The notes under the pieces were generated by a model. That model saw nothing but the letters and a program-made list of their open reading frames with translations, ran no database searches and was not told where the DNA came from. The translations under genes and the position numbers were made by a program. From JBPYFK01 sp051984675 (GTDB lineage: Bacteria > Actinomycetota > Actinomycetes > Mycobacteriales > Pseudonocardiaceae), in NCBI GenBank assembly GCA_051984675.1, contig JBPYFK010000100.1:56581-120580 (forward strand): 64,000 nt of DNA. The letters run 5' to 3'. Below are positions 47,959 to 57,658 of this stretch, in pieces; positions within the stretch are counted from its first letter, which is position 1; every line of letters starts with the position of its first letter.

Positions 47959-50739
47959 TTACCCCTGCTCCAGGGACCGCACTGCCGTGCCCCGCTCCCA
48001 CGGCGCCCGGCGTGTCAGCGGCTCCGCCTCGACGTCCGCCTCCGCCAGCGCCTGCGGCTCGGCGTCCTGCTCGTCCGCCGGGCCTGCGGCCCCGCCGGTC
48101 TCCGCTGGCCGGCGCTGGTCGTCGCGCCGCTGGCGCTCCGGCTGCTCCGGGTGCACGTCCTCCGGCCGGGCGAGCCCGGCCTCGGCCGTGCCTTCGGGGC
48201 GGTCTGGCCGCCCCGGCTCGCGGAACTCGCCGATCCCGGCCCTCCCGCTCCCCAGCGCGTCCTCCGGCCGCTCGTCGTCGACGTCCGCCAACGGGTGCTG
48301 GGGTCCCACGACCGAGGCGCCTTCGCCACCTGGCGTGGCGGTTTCCCACCGAGCCCTACGCCCGACAGTGGGAGGCGCGGCGGTGGCCACCAGCGGGAGC
48401 GTGGACCCCCGGACCGGGATTTCCAGTCCAGCTGCCATGGTCACCGCGCGGTCCCACTCCGGGTCTCCGCTGTATTCGCTGTGCCCGAGCACGCCGGGCA
48501 CCCAGCGGCGGAACGAGAACGGGCCCCGCTGCGGGTCCGGCAGCCAGTGGTCGCCGCCCAGCACGAGGGCACCGGTCGGTCCCCGGGAGGCGGGGGCCAG
48601 CGGTCCCTCGGTGCCGCCGCCTCGGAACCCGACGCCGATGAGCTTGCCGTCGAAGATCTGACGTTTCCACGTGGTCACCGCGCCCCCCAGCGGGTCCGTG
48701 CCGCGACACAGTGACCGCCAACGCCCGCCGAGCGACCCCGCGAGGTCGAGCAGCGAGTCGTGCGGAACGACGTTCGGGAACGCGCGCGGATAGGCCCACT
48801 GCAGCTGGGAACCAGCCGTGACCAGTCCCACCCGCTCCCTGTCCTCCTCCGGCAGGGACTCCAGCACACGCGCCGTGGCGACCGCCGCCAGCAGGCTGCC
48901 CTGACTGTGTCCGACGAGCACCACGCGGGTGTTCGGGTCCTTGAGGTGCTCGCGGGCGCGGGCGGCCAGTTCGGGAATGACCTTGAGCGCGTAACAGGGC
49001 GGGACGAGGGGGTGGGACTCGCGTGGCCAGAACAGGGCGAGGTCGCACAGCAGTCCCAGGTACCGGGCGGTCTTCCGGCTCTTCGCCGCCCGGTAGACCA
49101 CCCGCAGCAGGCCGAGAGCCAGCGCCGCGAGCGCCGCGACCCCGATACCGCCGAGCCGGTTGAGCGAGCCGAGCCGGGGCAATCCGAGCAGGTGCAGGGA
49201 GACCGAGAGCCCGGTGCTGCCGGCGAGAATGCCGGCGATCACCAGCAGTAGGTGGTGCGAGTACCGGCGTTGCAACCCCGCCCAGCGCCAGGCACGCGTG
49301 GCGCGTCGCTGGTCTTGTTGCCTTCCGGCGTGCAGCAGCGCGACTTCTTCGAGGATCGCTTCGTCCGAGCGTTCCGTGCGGAAGCGTTTGATCAGTAACC
49401 AGGGGATGCCGATCGCGGCCATCAGCGCGAGCAGGACCGCGCCGATTCCCCAGTAGACGGTCACGTCGTCATAGGTGTCCGGTAGCCGCAGCCGCTGTTG
49501 GCCGAGCGCTTGGCGCAAGGCCAACGCCAGCCCGGCCCCGAACCCGTCGCCGAGCAGGCAGGCCAGCCACAGCACCGGCGCGGCCATCCAGCCACCGGCC
49601 CAGGGGCGGAGGTCGCGCGGGAGATACGACCAGTTGGAACGCGCGAGCAGAGCTGACGGCACGAGGAGGATGCCGACCGCGACGCACACGACCAGCAACG
49701 CGACCGTGATGATCTGCACAGTGTCTCCCGAACCGGGCAGCGGGCCGGTCAGAGCACCGGGAATGACGGCGGTGAGCAGGAGGACGAGCGCGGACACGCC
49801 CATCGCGACCAGGCGTTCGGTGCGGCCCAGCGACAACCCCAGCATGCGCCCGGCCGACCGCGAGTCCCGGCCCGCCGGATCGTCCATGACGACAGTGCCC
49901 AGCACGGCCGCCGCGAGCAGGCCCGCGGACAGCAGCCAGCGCGGGTCCCACAGCGTGCCGTGCCACGGGCCGCCCAACGCCAGCAAGGCCACAGTGGACA
50001 GTGCCGCGACCACGTGCAGTGCCCGCAGGGTCGGGGTGTCCGGGTCGGAGACGACGTTGGCGCCCGGAAGCACGGGCGCATGGGCGTCGACCTGCTCGGA
50101 ATGCGCGAACTGCGTCGAATCCGCCGTCGTGCCGGAGACGTGCCAGTTCACCACGGACACGCGGTGCATCGCGAGCACGACGAGCCCGACCGGTAGCAGT
50201 GCCAGCACCGACCGCAGGACCGTGGACGCACGGATCGCGCCCGGGACGAAGCTCAGGCACTCGGAGGTCGGCCGCAGACACTGCGCCGCGACCAGGTCCA
50301 GGCTGGTCACCGCGAGTTGCGCGACGAACAGCATGGTCAGCAACAGCGCGGCAAGGCGCAACAACGCGCGCAGGGTGATGCCCAGATACCGGGCTACCGG
50401 TCCGCCCGAACGCGTCGGCGGCAACATCCACTGGGCGACGTTGGCCAGCGCGAACGGGAACAGCAGCGCCCAGGTGGCCTTGCCGAGACCCCCGGAGGTC
50501 ATCCGGCCCCACACGTAGCCTTCGACGATGCGGGGAATCGTGCGCTCGCCGGCCGTGAGCATCGCACCTGGCACCGGCCGTTTCAGCCGGTCGGCCGGGC
50601 GTACGATCCGCCCGACGCCGTCGCCGGCCACGTCCACCGACGCGACCGAGTCCAGCAGGGTTTCTCCCGTGGTGCCCAGGATTCCGTGCACCCGCAGTTC
50701 GACCACGCGGGTGTCGGGACCGGCCCCGGGTACCTGCAC
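47959..50739 (-). CDS. Large membrane protein with interrupted alpha/beta-hydrolase fold (lipase-like)
   Basis: 926 residues from a GTG at 50739 with GGGAGGAAT upstream; the frame upstream to 51051 is not needed. It starts with VVELRVHGILGTTGETLLDS, a strand ending in HG like the oxyanion-forming start of alpha/beta hydrolases. Roughly ten membrane segments follow, then RVVLVGHSQGSLLAAVATAR with the nucleophile elbow GHSQG about 620 residues later, and a region VGLVTAGSQLQWAYPRAFPN. An acidic, Glu/Pro-rich tail of ~110 residues ends the protein. It seems that a membrane domain is inserted between the first strand and the nucleophile elbow. A membrane-bound lipase or esterase is plausible; activity unknown. 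Confidence 0.65.
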   Translation of the reverse strand: MQVPGAGPDTRVVELRVHGILGTTGETLLDSVASVDVAGDGVGRIVRPADRLKRPVPGAMLTAGERTIPRIVEGYVWGRMTSGGLGKATWALLFPFALANVAQWMLPPTRSGGPVARYLGITLRALLRLAALLLTMLFVAQLAVTSLDLVAAQCLRPTSECLSFVPGAIRASTVLRSVLALLPVGLVVLAMHRVSVVNWHVSGTTADSTQFAHSEQVDAHAPVLPGANVVSDPDTPTLRALHVVAALSTVALLALGGPWHGTLWDPRWLLSAGLLAAAVLGTVVMDDPAGRDSRSAGRMLGLSLGRTERLVAMGVSALVLLLTAVIPGALTGPLPGSGDTVQIITVALLVVCVAVGILLVPSALLARSNWSYLPRDLRPWAGGWMAAPVLWLACLLGDGFGAGLALALRQALGQQRLRLPDTYDDVTVYWGIGAVLLALMAAIGIPWLLIKRFRTERSDEAILEEVALLHAGRQQDQRRATRAWRWAGLQRRYSHHLLLVIAGILAGSTGLSVSLHLLGLPRLGSLNRLGGIGVAALAALALGLLRVVYRAAKSRKTARYLGLLCDLALFWPRESHPLVPPCYALKVIPELAARAREHLKDPNTRVVLVGHSQGSLLAAVATARVLESLPEEDRERVGLVTAGSQLQWAYPRAFPNVVPHDSLLDLAGSLGGRWRSLCRGTDPLGGAVTTWKRQIFDGKLIGVGFRGGGTEGPLAPASRGPTGALVLGGDHWLPDPQRGPFSFRRWVPGVLGHSEYSGDPEWDRAVTMAAGLEIPVRGSTLPLVATAAPPTVGRRARWETATPGGEGASVVGPQHPLADVDDERPEDALGSGRAGIGEFREPGRPDRPEGTAEAGLARPEDVHPEQPERQRRDDQRRPAETGGAAGPADEQDAEPQALAEADVEAEPLTRRAPWERGTAVRSLEQG

Positions 50740-51010
50740 TATTCCTCCCGTAGTCGTCGCGAGGTGGTCGTCCGCGGGTGATTGTCCTCGGACCTGCCAC
50801 GTGGCGCGGTTCGCCACTGACGATTGTGATCGTTCGAGCACGCTCGTGTCTCGCGTTCGTGGGGTTGACTTCGTGGCGTTCCTCGTCCCGCGTCCGTGCG
50901 CGATGCGGTGACCCCCTTCGGACACCGGCCGCTGGCACGGGGGCCACGGAGCCGGACAGCGGTATGTTGCGGGCAGGAACCTGTGTTCGCACGCCGGGGA
51001 GGTTCGGCTG

Positions 51011-52480
51011 ATGTCACGGAAGCACCAGGCAGTGCGGACGCGTGAGGGCATCGAGTTCGCGGTCGCCGATCTCGCGCTCGCCGACCAGGGTCGTCACCAG
51101 ATCAGGTTGGCGGAGCACGAGATGCCTGGCCTGATGGCGCTGCGCCGGGAGTACGCCGACGCCTTCCCGCTGCGGGGAGCGCGGATTTCCGGCTCGTTGC
51201 ACATGACGGTGCAGACCGCTGTGCTGATCGAGACGCTGGTCGCGCTCGGTGCCCGGGTGCGCTGGGCTTCCTGCAACATCTTCTCCACTCAGGACGAAGC
51301 CGCCGCCGCGGTGGTCGTCGGTCCTTACGGCACCCCGGAAGACCCGAAAGGCGTGCCCGTATTCGCCTGGAAGGGTGAAACGCTGGGGGAATACTGGTGG
51401 TGCGCCGAGCAGGCGCTGACCTGGCCGGGTGATCCGGGGCCGAACATGATCCTCGACGACGGCGGTGACGCGACCCTGCTGGTGCACAAGGGCGTCCAGT
51501 ACGAAAAGGCCGGTGCCGTACCGCGACCCGCCGACAACGACCCCGAGGAGTACAAGGTCATCCTGGAGTCGCTACGTGCCTCATTGACAGCCGACGCCAC
51601 CAAGTGGTCGCGCGCGGCCGACAGCATTCGTGGTGTCACCGAGGAAACCACCACCGGAGTGAACCGGCTCTACCAGCTCGCAGCGCGGGGGGAGCTGTTG
51701 TTTCCCGCGATCAACGTCAACGACTCGGTCACCAAGTCGAAGTTCGACAACAAGTACGGCATCCGGCATTCGCTGATCGACGGACTCAACCGCGCCACCG
51801 ACGTGCTCATCGGCGGCAAGGTCGTGGTCGTGTGCGGGTACGGGGATGTCGGCAAGGGGTCGGCGGAGTCCCTGCGCGGCCAGGGCGCGCGGGTGGTGAT
51901 CACCGAGATCGACCCGATCAACGCGTTGCAGGCAATGCTGGAAGGCTACGAAGTCGCGAGGCTGGACAGCGTGATCGAGAAGGCCGACATCGTGATCACG
52001 GCCACCGGCAACAAGGACATCGTCACCGTCGACCACATGCGCCGGATGAAGCACCAGGCGATCGTGGGCAACGTCGGCCACTTCGACAACGAGATCGACA
52101 TGGCCGGTCTCGACCGCCTCCAGGGCATCCGCAGGACCAACATCAAGCCGCAGGTGGACGAGTACGTCTTCCCGGACGGCCACTCGATCATCGTGCTGTC
52201 CGAAGGCAGGCTGCTCAACCTCGGGAATGCGACCGGGCACCCGAGCTTCGTCATGTCGAACTCGTTCGCCAACCAGACCATCGCCCAGATCGAGCTGTTC
52301 ACCAAACACGAGGAGTACGACAACGAGGTGTACCGGCTGCCCAAGGTGCTCGACGAGAAGGTCGCCCGGATTCACGTCCAGGCCCTCGGCGGTGAGCTGA
52401 CCAAGCTCACCAAGGACCAGGCCGAGTACATCGACGTGGACGTCGAGGGCCCGTACAAGCCGGAGTACTACCGGTACTGA
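51011..52480 (+). CDS. sahH: S-adenosylhomocysteine hydrolase
   Basis: 489 residues, the long actinobacterial form. Substrate residues in HMTVQTAVLIETLVALGARV and ASCNIFSTQDEAAAAV, and the NAD+ loop VVVCGYGDVGKGSAESL (~residues 275-290). EIDPINALQAMLEGYEVARL, VTVDHMRRMKHQAIVGNVGH and the C-terminal KPEYYRY (Lys/Tyr reaching the partner subunit's NAD) complete it. It cleaves S-adenosylhomocysteine to adenosine and homocysteine. The gene diverges from the membrane hydrolase and is followed by tmk. Confidence 0.96.
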   Translation: MSRKHQAVRTREGIEFAVADLALADQGRHQIRLAEHEMPGLMALRREYADAFPLRGARISGSLHMTVQTAVLIETLVALGARVRWASCNIFSTQDEAAAAVVVGPYGTPEDPKGVPVFAWKGETLGEYWWCAEQALTWPGDPGPNMILDDGGDATLLVHKGVQYEKAGAVPRPADNDPEEYKVILESLRASLTADATKWSRAADSIRGVTEETTTGVNRLYQLAARGELLFPAINVNDSVTKSKFDNKYGIRHSLIDGLNRATDVLIGGKVVVVCGYGDVGKGSAESLRGQGARVVITEIDPINALQAMLEGYEVARLDSVIEKADIVITATGNKDIVTVDHMRRMKHQAIVGNVGHFDNEIDMAGLDRLQGIRRTNIKPQVDEYVFPDGHSIIVLSEGRLLNLGNATGHPSFVMSNSFANQTIAQIELFTKHEEYDNEVYRLPKVLDEKVARIHVQALGGELTKLTKDQAEYIDVDVEGPYKPEYYRY

Positions 52481-52542
52481 GGTGGGGAACCGGCGTTGGA
52501 GCAGTCGATATTGCCCCGGACGGGGTCGGTAGTGTTGCCAGC

Positions 52543-53193
52543 GTGGGGCGACTGATCGTCATTGAGGGGTTGGACGGCGCGGGCAAGCGCACACTCACTG
52601 AGGGGCTCGTCGCGGGGCTGGAGCGCGCCGGCCGCACGGTGGCCCGTGCGACCTTCCCACGCTACGACACCGACGTGCACGCGCAGCTCGTTGCCGAGGC
52701 GCTGCACGGCGCCCACGGCGACCTCGCCGACTCCGTGTACGGCATGGCGGTGCTCTTCGCGCTTGACCGCCGCTACGCGGCCGACGCGCTGCGCGCGGAC
52801 CTTGAGGTGCACGACGTCGTCCTGGTGGACCGCTACGTCGCTTCCAACGTCGCCTACGGCGCCGCCCGCCTCCACGAGGACGCCGACGGCGAGTTCGGAC
52901 GCTGGCTCTCCGCGCTGGAACTGGAGCGCTTCGCGCTCCCACACCCCGAGCTGCAGATTCTGCTGCGCGTCCCCGCGCTCGTCGCGGCCGGTCGCGCGGA
53001 GCACCGGGAGCGCACCGAGGCGGACCGAAAGCGAGACAGCTTCGAGTCCGATGCCGCGTTGCAGGAACGCTGTGCGGAGGTGTACGAGCAGCTCGCGGCC
53101 AAGGACTGGTGGTCACCGTGGCTGGTGGTCGACGGCGCTGACCAGGTCGACTTCGCGCAGCTCACCAAGCGCGTGCTCGGCCGGCTTTCCTGA
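52543..53193 (+). CDS. tmk: Thymidylate kinase
   Basis: 216 residues from a GTG. P-loop EGLDGAGKRTLTEGL, the DRY-type VLVDRYVASNVAYGAARL and LQILLRVPALVAAGRAEHR are seen. The LID region is RERTEADRKRDSFE. It phosphorylates dTMP to dTDP. The place between sahH and mtrA is the same as in mycobacteria, so it may share transcripts with mtrAB. A clear TTG/GTG alternative start is not needed. Confidence 0.92.
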   Translation: MGRLIVIEGLDGAGKRTLTEGLVAGLERAGRTVARATFPRYDTDVHAQLVAEALHGAHGDLADSVYGMAVLFALDRRYAADALRADLEVHDVVLVDRYVASNVAYGAARLHEDADGEFGRWLSALELERFALPHPELQILLRVPALVAAGRAEHRERTEADRKRDSFESDAALQERCAEVYEQLAAKDWWSPWLVVDGADQVDFAQLTKRVLGRLS

Positions 53194-53281
53194 GCGTCGA
53201 AGCGCGCTCCTCGCGCCCGGCGGAACCCCGGATCACCGGGTGGTGTGAGATGCGAGACGGTGTAGTGCAACCATAAAGGGC

Positions 53282-53959
53282 ATGAAGGCGCGCGTACTCG
53301 TGGTGGACGACGATCCGGCCCTGGCGGAAATGCTCACCATCGTGCTCCGGGGCGAGGGCTTCGAGCCGGCCGTCGTCGGCGACGGTACGAAGGCACTGCC
53401 GGCGCTGCGCGAGCTGAAGCCGGACCTCGTGCTGCTGGACCTGATGCTGCCCGGGATGAACGGGATCGATGTCTGCAAGGCCATCCGGGGCGAGTCCGTG
53501 GTGCCGATCGTGATGCTCACCGCGAAGAGCGACACCGTCGACGTCGTACTCGGTTTGGAGTCCGGCGCCGACGACTACATCGTCAAGCCGTTCAAACCGA
53601 AAGAGCTGGTCGCGCGGCTGCGGGCGCGGTTGCGGCGCACCGACGCCGAGCCGGCCGAGACGCTGACGATCGGCGATCTGACCATCGACGTGCCCGGCCA
53701 CGAGGTCACTCGCGAGGGTCAGCCGATCGCGCTGACGCCGCTGGAGTTCGACCTGCTGGTCGCGCTGGCCCGCAAGCCGAGGCAGGTTTTCACGCGCGAG
53801 GTGCTGCTGGAACAGGTGTGGGGCTACCGGCATGCCGCCGATACCCGTCTGGTGAACGTCCACGTGCAGCGCCTGCGCTCGAAGGTGGAACGCGACCCCG
53901 AGCACCCCGAGGTGGTGTTGACGGTCCGTGGAGTCGGCTACAAAGCAGGACCGCCGTGA
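53282..53959 (+). CDS. mtrA: Response regulator MtrA
   Basis: 225 residues. Receiver: acidic pair DDD, phospho-acceptor Asp53 in DLVLLDLMLPGMNGID, VPIVMLTAKSDTVDVVLGLE and DDYIVKPFKPKELVARLRAR. The winged helix (GHEVTREGQPIALTPLEFD, LLVALARKPRQVFTREVLLE, RLVNVHVQRLRSKVE) is the MtrA type. MtrA controls cell-division and peptidoglycan-hydrolase genes in actinobacteria. MtrB and LpqB follow at once. Confidence 0.96.
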   Translation: MKARVLVVDDDPALAEMLTIVLRGEGFEPAVVGDGTKALPALRELKPDLVLLDLMLPGMNGIDVCKAIRGESVVPIVMLTAKSDTVDVVLGLESGADDYIVKPFKPKELVARLRARLRRTDAEPAETLTIGDLTIDVPGHEVTREGQPIALTPLEFDLLVALARKPRQVFTREVLLEQVWGYRHAADTRLVNVHVQRLRSKVERDPEHPEVVLTVRGVGYKAGPP

Positions 53960-54062
53960 TTTGTGTCACATCGTGGCTACCTTGGGGGCTGGCCTCGCAT
54001 GGCATAGTGACACAGCGTGCACAGTGCCGGGATGAGCGCGAGTCGTGCAGGGGACGGTTGAC

Positions 54063-55841
54063 GTGAGCTTGTGGGCGCGCCGCCGCCGTGCGTTGCTGCG
54101 GTGGGTCGTGCGCGTGCGCGTCGAGTTCCGCCGTCGGTGGCACCAGTTCGAGACCGCTTGGCGCAGGTCGCTGCAGCTCCGCGTCGTGGTCAGCACGCTG
54201 GCGCTGTCGTCGGCGGTGGTGTTCGTGCTGGGCATGGTGCTGCAGACCGAGATCACCAACCGGCTGCTGGAGAACAAGGAGAACGCCGCGATCCAGCAGA
54301 CCGAGTCCAGCCGGCCAGTGATGGAACGCGAGCTCACCTCGGTCGACCCGAACGCGGACAACGTCAGCGAGCAGCTGGCCACCGCGCTGAACCGGTTGAC
54401 TTCCGACGGCTCCAACAACACGTCGACGGATTCCATCGCCGGTGCGTTCGACCCTGTGCTGACGGACGCGCGGGCGTCGACGGAATCCGCGAAACCGGTC
54501 TCGGCCGGAGCTGCCCAGGACGTCCCGGCCGGCGTGCGCCGGTTCGTCGAGCGCGGCCGGATGGCCAGCCAGATCACCACCGTGCAGCGGGGCGGGGAGC
54601 GGGTGACGATGCTGGTCGTCGGCACACCGGTCGGCACCGCGACCCGGCCGATCCAGATGTACCTCCTGTTCCCGCTGACCGCCGAGCAGCGCACCCTCGC
54701 CGTCGTGCAGAGCACGTTGCTCGTCGGCGGCATCGTGTTGCTGCTCCTGCTGGCCGGGATCACGAACCTGGTCACCCGCCAGGTCGTGCGGCCGGTGCGC
54801 CACGCGGCGCGCATCGCCGAGCGGCTCGCCGACGGCGACCTCGACGAGCGGATGCGGGTGATCGGCGAGGACGACGTGGCCCGGCTGGGCGAGTCGTTCA
54901 ACGAGATGGCCGACAGCCTCAAACAGCAGATCCGGCAGTTGGAGGAGTTCGGCCAGCTGCAACGGCGGTTCACCTCCGACGTCTCGCACGAACTCCGCAC
55001 GCCGTTGACGACCGTGCGGATGGCCGCCGACGTGCTGCACGCGTCCCGCGAGCAGTTCCCCAGCGGTCTGGCCCGCTCCACCGAGCTGCTGGTCGACGAA
55101 CTGGACCGCTTCGAGTCGCTGCTCGGTGACCTGCTGGAGATCAGCCGGCTGGACGCCGGGGTCGCCGAGCTGACCCCGGAGCGGCTGAAGGTCGTCGAGG
55201 TGATCCAGCGTGCCGTGGACTCGGTCCGGGCCATCGCCGACGACAGCGGTGTCGAACTGCGGGCGTACGACCTGCCGGAAGTCACCATCGTCGCGGACGT
55301 GCGCAGGGTCGAGCGCATCCTGCGCAACCTGCTGGCGAACGCGATCGACCACGCGGAGGGCCAACCGGTGGAGATCCGGCTGGGCACGTCCGAGAAGGCG
55401 GTGGCGATCACCGTGCGCGACCACGGCGTGGGCCTGCGCCCCGGTGAGGCCGAGTTCGTGTTCACCCGGTTCTGGCGCGCCGACCCGTCGCGGAACCGCC
55501 GCACCGGCGGGACTGGGCTCGGCCTGTCGATCGCCTCCGAGGACGCCCGCCTGCACGGCGGGTGGCTGGAGGCTTGGGGCGAGCCCGGCGAGGGGGCGTG
55601 CTTCCGGCTGACACTGCCCCGCAAGCCGGGCCTGGAGGTCGTGGAGAGCCCGATCCCGCTGCCGGCCAGCAGGCGCATCGCCGACCCGGGCGCGCTGCTG
55701 GCCGCGCCGGCCGATCCGCCGCCGGAAGGTGACGGCGCGGAGGAACTGGACACGCACGACGGTCGCGATCTCGGCCCCGCGAGGCTGCACCCGGCCTGGG
55801 AGGAGACCCGGGACGGGCAACCCCTCGGAGGCCAGACATGA
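54063..55841 (+). CDS. mtrB: Sensor histidine kinase MtrB
   Basis: 592 residues from a GTG at 54063; a GTG at 54045 is an alternative. Membrane helix 1 (LRVVVSTLALSSAVVFVLGM), a ~150-residue external sensor region, helix 2 (LLVGGIVLLLLLAGITNLV), HAMP (RLADGDLDERMRVIGEDDVA), the H-box RFTSDVSHELRTPLTTVRM, and N/G boxes (LLANAIDHAEG, DHGVGLRP, GGTGLGLSIASEDARL). It phosphorylates MtrA. The C-terminus ends in an acidic, proline-rich extension. It overlaps lpqB by 4 bp (ATGA). Confidence 0.95.
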   Translation: MSLWARRRRALLRWVVRVRVEFRRRWHQFETAWRRSLQLRVVVSTLALSSAVVFVLGMVLQTEITNRLLENKENAAIQQTESSRPVMERELTSVDPNADNVSEQLATALNRLTSDGSNNTSTDSIAGAFDPVLTDARASTESAKPVSAGAAQDVPAGVRRFVERGRMASQITTVQRGGERVTMLVVGTPVGTATRPIQMYLLFPLTAEQRTLAVVQSTLLVGGIVLLLLLAGITNLVTRQVVRPVRHAARIAERLADGDLDERMRVIGEDDVARLGESFNEMADSLKQQIRQLEEFGQLQRRFTSDVSHELRTPLTTVRMAADVLHASREQFPSGLARSTELLVDELDRFESLLGDLLEISRLDAGVAELTPERLKVVEVIQRAVDSVRAIADDSGVELRAYDLPEVTIVADVRRVERILRNLLANAIDHAEGQPVEIRLGTSEKAVAITVRDHGVGLRPGEAEFVFTRFWRADPSRNRRTGGTGLGLSIASEDARLHGGWLEAWGEPGEGACFRLTLPRKPGLEVVESPIPLPASRRIADPGALLAAPADPPPEGDGAEELDTHDGRDLGPARLHPAWEETRDGQPLGGQT

Positions 55842-57565
55842 CGGGAAAGACCGGGCGCGCACTACTGCTCGTGCTGCTCCTGCTGCCCTTGGCCTCCTGC
55901 GCGTCGATCCCGGAATACTCCGACCCCAAGGCCGTCAAACCGGCCATTCAGGACAACGTCGGCTCGGCGCCGCTGGCGATCCCGCACGGTCTGGACCCGC
56001 TGGCGGTGGTGCGCAGCTTCGTCGACTCCACCGCGCGGCCAGGCAACGACTACGCCGCCGCCCGCGCCCACCTGACCCCGGACGGCGAGAAGCCCTGGCG
56101 GCCACCGCGCGAGATGCTGATCGTCAGCGATGTCGACACGCTGCCCGTGCCACCCCCGCCCGGCGCGCCGCCGACCACCAGTGCGGTGACCTTGAAAGCC
56201 AGCAAGGTCGGACACCTGCTCGCCGACCAGTCCTTCGTGCCGGACAGCGGCGAGTACCAGATCCAGCTCCGACTCCAGCGGGAACCCAGCGGTGACTGGC
56301 GGATCGTCGCGCCGCCCCCGGACCTGCTGGTCAGCCGGGAGGCGTTCATCAAGAACTACGCCCAGGTTCCGGTGTACTTTCTCGACCACGACCGGCAGGG
56401 CGTGGTGCCGGACCTGCGCTACGTCGTGTCGCAGCCGTCCAGCGCCGTCCCCGGCCAGGTCATCGACCTGCTGCTGGCCGGACCGTCGGCGGTCGCCCGG
56501 GAGTCGATGGGCACGGCGCTGCCGCCCGACACGAACATCCGGACGAACGTCAGTGAGGCCGCCGACGGCGCGTTGGTCGTCAACCTGACCGGGCTGGGCC
56601 AACTGCCGCAGGAGACCCGCAGGCTCATCGCGGCGCAGGTGGTGCTGTCCCTGCAGACCGTGAGCAGCAACCGGGTGCGGCTGCTGGTGGACGGCACCCG
56701 ACTCCTCCCTGACCAGGAGGAACTGCGCCCGGCCGATGTCGCGTCGTACGAAGCGGTGAACGCGCCACGCAGCGACCTACCCGGCCTGGCCGTGGTGGAC
56801 GAGCGGCTGCGCACGCTGGACCAGAAGGCCACCCCGGTCCCGGGACCAGCGGGTTCTGGTGAGTACAGCGTGCTCAACGCGGCACAGTCGGCGGACGGCT
56901 CGCAGGTGGCCGCCGTGGTGCGCAGGCCCGGTGGCGGGGTGGTACTGCGGATCGGTCGGTTCGGCAAACCGCTGGCCGAGGTTCCGCTGCCCGGTAACTT
57001 CATGAGCCGCCCCACCTGGAAGAGCAACTCCGAGGTGTGGGTGGCCGTCAACGGCAACAGCGTAGTGCGGGTGCTGGCCAACGGGGACGGGAACTGGACT
57101 CCGCAGCAGGTCAACATCGGTGACTTCGTCCGCGCGACGCCGATCACCAGCCTGCGTCTGTCGCGGGACGGCACCCGGATCGCGGGCGTCGTCGGCAACC
57201 GGATCGTCGTCGCTGGCGTGGTGTTCCACGACGGTGAGGCGACCCTGCGGAACCCGATGGTGCTGCCCGGCGACACCAGGTTCGGGCTGATCACCGGGGT
57301 GGACTGGCTGTCCGACGACGAGCTCGTGGCGATCACCGACAGCAGCTCCGTGCCGGTCGTCGGGGTCACCGTCAACGGCCTCACCTGGAAGCCGTACGTC
57401 TCGACGAACCTCGTTCAGCCGCTCACGTCGGTCACCGTGGCGCCCGGGCGCAAGGTCGTCGTCGCCGACGGCAGCGGGCTGTGGCAGGCGACCGACGAGC
57501 AGTCCTTGTGGCAGTTGCTCCCGGTTCCCATCGGAAGTGGCTCGGTGCCTTTCTTTCCGGGCTGA
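55838..57565 (+). CDS. lpqB: Lipoprotein LpqB, MtrAB accessory protein
   Basis: 575 residues. A lipoprotein signal peptide with lipobox LASC (Cys21) precedes two GerMN-like domains (RSFVDSTARPGNDYAAARAH, YVVSQPSSAVPGQVIDLLL) and a C-terminal beta-propeller (SVLNAAQSADGSQVAAVVRR, ITSLRLSRDGTRIAGVVGN). LpqB interacts with the outer domain of MtrB and modulates MtrA signalling in mycobacteria and streptomycetes. ATGA overlap with mtrB shows coupling. Confidence 0.94.
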   Translation: MTGKTGRALLLVLLLLPLASCASIPEYSDPKAVKPAIQDNVGSAPLAIPHGLDPLAVVRSFVDSTARPGNDYAAARAHLTPDGEKPWRPPREMLIVSDVDTLPVPPPPGAPPTTSAVTLKASKVGHLLADQSFVPDSGEYQIQLRLQREPSGDWRIVAPPPDLLVSREAFIKNYAQVPVYFLDHDRQGVVPDLRYVVSQPSSAVPGQVIDLLLAGPSAVARESMGTALPPDTNIRTNVSEAADGALVVNLTGLGQLPQETRRLIAAQVVLSLQTVSSNRVRLLVDGTRLLPDQEELRPADVASYEAVNAPRSDLPGLAVVDERLRTLDQKATPVPGPAGSGEYSVLNAAQSADGSQVAAVVRRPGGGVVLRIGRFGKPLAEVPLPGNFMSRPTWKSNSEVWVAVNGNSVVRVLANGDGNWTPQQVNIGDFVRATPITSLRLSRDGTRIAGVVGNRIVVAGVVFHDGEATLRNPMVLPGDTRFGLITGVDWLSDDELVAITDSSSVPVVGVTVNGLTWKPYVSTNLVQPLTSVTVAPGRKVVVADGSGLWQATDEQSLWQLLPVPIGSGSVPFFPG

Positions 57566-57658
57566 TCCCGGACTGAGCGGCACATGCGCGTGCTGACACG
57601 CGGGCGCTCGCACGCGACATCCCCGAGGAAACCGTGGTAGCGCCGCAACCTCGGTCGC

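Noticed and set aside
50740..51051. Upstream extension of the membrane hydrolase
   Set aside because: No ribosome site, overlaps the sahH start region, and GTG 50739 has GGGAGGAAT.
53790..55862. Long minus-strand frames opposite mtrB
   Set aside because: MtrB has all kinase motifs and synteny; the opposite frames have no motif and only exist because of GC-rich third positions.
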